DNA from: Prescottella defluvii
GTDB taxonomy: Bacteria; Actinomycetota; Actinomycetes; Mycobacteriales; Mycobacteriaceae
DNA: 64,000 bases
Direction of reading: 5' to 3'
Assembly: GCF_000738775.1 (NCBI RefSeq)
Contig: NZ_JPOC01000008.1
Span: forward strand, 1 to 64,000
Part shown: piece by piece, positions 60,182 through 64,000 of the stretch
Numbering within the stretch: the first letter of the stretch is position 1
How the letters are laid out: the number at the start of each line of letters is the position of its first letter
Made by a program: the position numbers and the translations under genes
Notes under the pieces: model-generated
What the model was told of the DNA's origin: nothing
The model's database searches: none
What the model saw: the letters and a program-made list of their open reading frames with translations, nothing else

Positions 60182-62874
60182 GGGCACAGACCCAACTCGA
60201 CTCGTTCACGGAACAGCTGAGCTTCCCCCTCGATCCGTTCCAGGTGCAGGCGTGCGCGGCGCTCGAGGCCGGGCACGGGGTGCTGGTGTGCGCGCCGACG
60301 GGCGCGGGTAAGACCGTCGTCGGCGAGTTCGCTGTGCACCTCGCGCTCGAGGCCGGACGCAAGTGCTTCTACACGACGCCGATCAAGGCGCTCAGCAACC
60401 AGAAGTTCGCCGAACTCTCCGAGCGTCACGGCAAGGACGCCGTCGGACTGCTGACCGGTGACACCAGCATCAACTCGGACGCCCCGGTCGTCGTGATGAC
60501 GACCGAGGTGCTGCGCAACATGCTCTACGCCGACTCGCCGGCGTTGCGTGGTCTCTCGCACGTCGTGATGGACGAAGTCCACTTCCTGGCCGACCGCTTC
60601 CGCGGGGCGGTCTGGGAAGAGGTGATCCTGCACCTGCCAGAGGACGTGCGCCTCGTCAGCCTGTCGGCGACGGTCAGCAACGCCGAGGAGTTCGGTGCGT
60701 GGATGGAGACCGTTCGGGGCGACACGACGATCGTCGTCGACGAGACCCGTCCGATCCCGCTGTGGCAGCACATCATGGTCGGGCGTCGGCTGTTCGATCT
60801 GTTCGACGCGAAGGCGACGCCGGCCGGCGGGCACGACGTGGTCGTCGATCAGGACCTGGCGCGGCACGTCAAGCAGCGTCTGGCGCTCGATCGGATGAAC
60901 GACTGGGAGCCGCGCGGCCGCGGCCGCGGGCGGTCCAGTGATCATCGACCGCTGCCGCGTCCTGAGGTGATCGCGCGTCTGGACGAAGAGGGACTGCTGC
61001 CGGCGATCACCTTCATCTTCAGCCGCGCCGGCTGCGAGGCCGCGCTCGCGCAGTGCGTCCGGTCTCGGCTGCGTCTGACCACGCCGGAGCAGACCGCGCA
61101 GATCCGGGAGATCATCGACAAGCACACCCGCGATCTGCCGCAGGCCGACCTCGAGGTACTCGGCTACTGGGGGTGGCGCGAGGCACTCGAGCGCGGCTTC
61201 GCCGCCCACCACGCCGGGATGCTGCCGGCGTTCCGGGAGACCGTCGAGGAACTGTTCGTCAACGGGTTGGTTCGCGCGGTGTTCGCGACCGAGACCCTGG
61301 CGTTGGGCATCAACATGCCGGCGCGGTCGGTCGTGCTCGAGCGGCTCGTCAAGTACAACGGCGACACGCACGCCGAGCTCACGCCCGGCGAGTACACCCA
61401 GCTCACCGGGCGTGCCGGGCGGCGTGGCATCGACGTCGAGGGCCATGCCGTGGTGCTGTGGCAGCCGGGTGTCGAGCCCACCGACGTCGCCGGGCTCGCC
61501 TCGACCCGCACCTTCCCGCTGCGTAGTTCGTTCCGTCCCGCCTACAACATGTCGATCAACCTGATCGATCGGATGGGTGCGGCGGAATCGCGGGCGTTGC
61601 TCGAGCGGTCGTTCGCGCAGTTCCAGGCCGACCGGTCCGTCGTCGGACTCACTCGGGGCATCGAACGCAACGAGGACGCTCTGGCCGAACTGCGCGACAA
61701 GCTCGGTGGAGCGGACGGCGAGTTCTTCGAGTACGTGCAGATCCGGGAGCAACTGCGCAGTCGTGAGCGCGCCATCGAACGTCAGGGCCGGGCGGACCGT
61801 CGGGGTGTGTCGGTCGAGTCGTTGGTCGGGCTCCGGCGGGGTGATGTGGTCGCGATTCCGGTCGGCAAACGCTCCGGTCTCGCGGTCGTGCTCGAATCCG
61901 ACCAGAATCCCAGCGACCCGCGGCCCCTGGTGCTGACGGAGGAGAAGTGGGCGGGCCGGGTCAGCGCCGCGGACTTCCCGGTCCCGGCTCGTGCGCTCGG
62001 CCGGATGCGGCTGCCCCGGCACGTCGACCACCGCACGGCCCGCGTGCGCCGGGACCTCGCGTCCGCCCTGCGGAGCACGGGGATCGTGGCGCCGCGAAAG
62101 CCGAAGCGTGCGAAGAGCGGACGCGAGGACGGTGAGATCGTGGCGCTCCGGAAGACGCTGCGCGAACACCCCTGCCACTCTCGGCCGGACCGAGAGCAGC
62201 TGAGCCGGATCGGTGAGCGCTACAACCGACTGGCCCGCGAGACCGACTCCATGCGGCAGAAGGTGGCTGCGACCACGAACTCGCTGGCACGGACCTTCGA
62301 CCGGATCGTGGCCCTACTGACCGAGCGTGGCTACATCTCCGAGGGCAAGCACCCCAAGGCGACCGACGACGGGCAGCGGCTGGGGCGTATCTACTGCGAG
62401 AGCGATCTGCTCGTCGCGGAGTGTCTGCGGCGTGGGATCTGGAGCGGGCTCACGCCCGCCGAGCTGGCCGCGGTGGTGTCGGCCGTCGTGTACGAGTCGA
62501 GGCAGGATGCCGACGCCCCCGACCGGGCGCCGACTACGCCGCTGCGGCAGGCGCTCGCGGAGACGGTTCGCGTGTGGGGCGAGTTGCGGGCCGACGAGGT
62601 CCGGCACAAGCTCCCCCTCACCAGGGAGCCCGACGCCGGCTTCGTGGCCGCCATCTACCAGTGGACCAGCGACGCGTCGCTGGTGGACACGCTGGTGGCG
62701 GCGGGCTCCGGAGGCAAGGAGTTGTCTGCGGGTGACTTCGTGCGCTGGTGCCGGCAGGTGATCGACCTCCTCGACCAGGTGCATTCGACGGCGTCCGATC
62801 CGGCGGTGGCGAAGGCCGCGGCCCGCGCGGTCGGCGCGATCCGTCGTGGGGTCGTCGCGGTCGCTGCCACGTAG
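60178..62874 (+). CDS. helY: DEAD/DEAH-box helicase HelY (Ski2/Mtr4-like)
   Basis: RNA/DNA helicase of the Ski2-like superfamily, 898 residues, homologue of Rv2092c. GTG 60178 overlaps tatC by 4 bp. Walker A APTGAGKT is at 39-46, motif II DEVH at 132-135, motif III LSATVSN, and motif [14 protein letters not shown]. The family insert ([36 protein letters not shown]) precedes motif V. The C-terminal about 350 residues include an SH3-like/arch insert ([21 protein letters not shown]) and the DSHCT domain. A likely role is RNA turnover or processing. Confidence 0.95.
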   Translation: MRAQTQLDSFTEQLSFPLDPFQVQACAALEAGHGVLVCAPTGAGKTVVGEFAVHLALEAGRKCFYTTPIKALSNQKFAELSERHGKDAVGLLTGDTSINSDAPVVVMTTEVLRNMLYADSPALRGLSHVVMDEVHFLADRFRGAVWEEVILHLPEDVRLVSLSATVSNAEEFGAWMETVRGDTTIVVDETRPIPLWQHIMVGRRLFDLFDAKATPAGGHDVVVDQDLARHVKQRLALDRMNDWEPRGRGRGRSSDHRPLPRPEVIARLDEEGLLPAITFIFSRAGCEAALAQCVRSRLRLTTPEQTAQIREIIDKHTRDLPQADLEVLGYWGWREALERGFAAHHAGMLPAFRETVEELFVNGLVRAVFATETLALGINMPARSVVLERLVKYNGDTHAELTPGEYTQLTGRAGRRGIDVEGHAVVLWQPGVEPTDVAGLASTRTFPLRSSFRPAYNMSINLIDRMGAAESRALLERSFAQFQADRSVVGLTRGIERNEDALAELRDKLGGADGEFFEYVQIREQLRSRERAIERQGRADRRGVSVESLVGLRRGDVVAIPVGKRSGLAVVLESDQNPSDPRPLVLTEEKWAGRVSAADFPVPARALGRMRLPRHVDHRTARVRRDLASALRSTGIVAPRKPKRAKSGREDGEIVALRKTLREHPCHSRPDREQLSRIGERYNRLARETDSMRQKVAATTNSLARTFDRIVALLTERGYISEGKHPKATDDGQRLGRIYCESDLLVAECLRRGIWSGLTPAELAAVVSAVVYESRQDADAPDRAPTTPLRQALAETVRVWGELRADEVRHKLPLTREPDAGFVAAIYQWTSDASLVDTLVAAGSGGKELSAGDFVRWCRQVIDLLDQVHSTASDPAVAKAAARAVGAIRRGVVAVAAT

Positions 62875-62876
62875 CG

Positions 62877-62897
62877 CCGACGGCACATTGCCGTCGG
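62877..62897 (+). terminator. Terminator hairpin after helY
   Basis: Perfect 9-bp arms CCGACGGCA and TGCCGTCGG with loop CAT, 3 bp past the helY stop. It would end the tatA-tatC-helY transcript. Confidence 0.7.
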
Positions 62898-63001
62898 ATC
62901 CTCGGACAGTTGGCCCCTACCGGATTGCGCCGGATCCACGTTGACTGGTTCGTGGACCCCGAAATGCCATTCGGGGCGTACCCGAGAGGAGTACGACCAT
63001 C

Positions 63002-63265
63002 ATGGACGCGAAACAGTGGTCGGTGGAGATCACGATCGACGAACACGACCGTCAGACCCGTTCCACCGCGCGGTTGCACACCGGCGACACGACGCTGGTG
63101 GGTGTCGGAGCGGCGCGAAGGAACCCGACGGACCGGAACGTCCCCGAGATCGGTGACGAACTCGCGACGGCGCGTGCGCTCGCAGATCTTGCGCATCAAC
63201 TGATCGATGCGACCGTCAGCGACATCGAGGGCGTCACTCATGCGCCTGCCCATGTGACCGAGTAG
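63002..63265 (+). CDS. DUF1876 domain-containing protein
   Basis: Small protein of 87 residues whose whole length matches the dsRBD-like DUF1876 family: WSVEITIDEHDRQTRSTARLHTG, then LVGVGAARRNPTDRNVPEIGDELATARAL. It ends with an alpha helix. A GAGAGGAG site stands upstream of ATG 63002. Such proteins are widespread in actinobacteria and stress-related in annotation, but without known mechanism. It sits alone between helY and an Rv2091c-like gene; 271 bp without a visible gene follow. Confidence 0.9.
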   Translation: MDAKQWSVEITIDEHDRQTRSTARLHTGDTTLVGVGAARRNPTDRNVPEIGDELATARALADLAHQLIDATVSDIEGVTHAPAHVTE

Positions 63266-63536
63266 CCGGGCCGACGGACCCGCCTGCCCGGGCCGACACG
63301 CGACGGAACCCCGTGGCACAGAATGCATGGGGCAATGTTTCGTGTCCGGGCAGGTGCTGCGTAGGGTGTCGATGAAATCGGCGCAGGGGAGGGCACGGCG
63401 ATGGCGACGAATCCGGGTCTCGGGTAGCTCGGCGCCGATCCAGGGACATTTCTCGAAAAGCGTGAACATCGACGAAGCTCTGCTCGCGCGTTTCGTTGCG
63501 GCGTAGGCGGCAGTACCGGAGACGAGGAGAGACGAC

Positions 63537-64000
63537 ATGAGCAGCCCGCAGGGACCGAACGAGCCCAACGAGCAGTGGGCCTCACAGCCGGGACACGGCG
63601 AACACCACCCGCCAGCACCCGCCCCCGAGCCGTTCCAGCAACCGCTCCCGAATCCGTACCCCGCGGACGCGTACGGAGGCGGCGCATACCCCGCTCCCGC
63701 TCCGGGATACCCGGGACAGCAGCCCCCGCAGCAGGTCTGGGGCCAGCCGTACCCCGGTGCGCCCGGTGTGCCCGGTGTTCCTGACGCGAACCAGCAGTGG
63801 GGTGGTGGCGGTCAGACGTGGGGCCAGCCGACGTACCCGCCGCAGCAGCATCAGCCGCAACAGCCGCAGTGGAACCCGCAGGCGGCCGGTCCGGGCCAGT
63901 ACCCCGGTCAACCCGACCCGGGTCAGCCCAACCACGCGCAGCAGTATCCCGGGCAGCAGTGGGGCGCGCAGCCGGGATACCCGCAGCCTCAGTTCGCCGC
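63537..64000 (+). CDS. Pro/Gln/Gly-rich protein, N-terminal part (Rv2091c-like position)
   Basis: Incomplete at the window end; 154 residues are visible. The start ATG 63537 follows GAGGAGA. The sequence is low-complexity, with repeated PGQxP, YPGQ and QQWG-type blocks and no hydrophobic segment yet. In M. tuberculosis the gene next to helY (Rv2091c) encodes a membrane protein. By position this may be its counterpart, with a disordered cytoplasmic head before a membrane domain outside the window. Function unknown. Confidence 0.7.
   Translation, partial: MSSPQGPNEPNEQWASQPGHGEHHPPAPAPEPFQQPLPNPYPADAYGGGAYPAPAPGYPGQQPPQQVWGQPYPGAPGVPGVPDANQQWGGGGQTWGQPTYPPQQHQPQQPQWNPQAAGPGQYPGQPDPGQPNHAQQYPGQQWGAQPGYPQPQFA

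Noticed and set aside
63266-63536. A small gene in the 271-bp gap after the DUF1876 gene
   Set aside because: Short frames exist on both strands, but none has a ribosome site together with protein-like composition.

Overview
The window is about 64 kb of high-GC actinobacterial chromosome. Gene content and order point to Rhodococcus, most likely the R. equi/R. hoagii lineage. The evidence is a mycothiol gene (mshC), a complete Pup-proteasome locus, GTG starts with frequent 4-bp GTGA/ATGA gene overlaps, and an endoglycoceramidase that looks, from memory, almost the same as the Rhodococcus M-777 enzyme. The backbone follows the Mycobacterium tuberculosis Rv2139-Rv2091c order: pyrD, lppL, DUF5703, uppP, histidine phosphatase, DUF3090, SCO1664 family, mshC, PAC2, metH, hisE, hisG, recB-like nuclease, trmI, lppK, mpa, dop, pup, prcB, prcA, pafA, pafB, pafC, tatA, tatC, helY, DUF1876 and an Rv2091c-like protein. 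No rRNA, tRNA, insertion sequence, prophage or CRISPR array was seen.

Layout. 1-6.2 kb: pyrD/DUF5703/lppL, then a haem-uptake and haem-degradation operon (hmuO-hmuT-hmuU-hmuV) behind a DtxR/IdeR-type iron box. 6.2-15.7 kb: a degenerate aldo/keto reductase homologue, uppP, the phosphatase/DUF3090/SCO1664 trio, a divergent MarR/MMPL pair, mshC, and an unusual GNAT-AAA+ fusion. 15.9-19.7 kb: a deaminase, a membrane-anchored tandem ABM-domain protein, an Nramp transporter and a secreted GH19-like cell-wall hydrolase with a long leader and a CRP/GlxR-type site. 20.1-28.4 kb: an AbiEi-like helix-turn-helix gene followed by DUF2397, DUF2398 and a TIGR02680 SMC-like ATPase. These are the A, B and C parts of a type III Wadjet (JetABCD) anti-plasmid system, but no JetD (DUF2399) nuclease gene is present beside them.

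28.5-41.5 kb: MFS transporter, PAC2 protein, B12-dependent methionine synthase, HAD hydrolase, tRNA hydroxylase trhO, pseudouridine synthase, hisE-hisG, thioesterase, Fe-S RecB-type nuclease, trmI and lipoprotein lppK. 41.7-58.7 kb: the Pup-proteasome locus. It is split after mpa by a Nudix gene, a secreted endoglycoceramidase, a Tat-exported phospholipase C, and a HEAT-repeat/MerR-HEAT pair with its own MerR-type promoter. A PAP2-diacylglycerol-kinase fusion lies between prcA and pafA. 58.9-64 kb: tatA, tatC, helY, DUF1876 and the start of a Pro/Gln-rich protein that runs off the window.

How the genes work together: the hmu operon would import haem and release its iron under iron control. 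Mpa, Dop, Pup, PrcBA and PafA form the tagging and degradation machine, with PafBC as a DNA-damage regulator encoded beside it. TatAC is the export route the phospholipase needs. The endoglycoceramidase and phospholipase together suggest attack on eukaryotic membrane lipids. The JetABC-like cluster is the main candidate for an atypical defence or chromosome-structure system.
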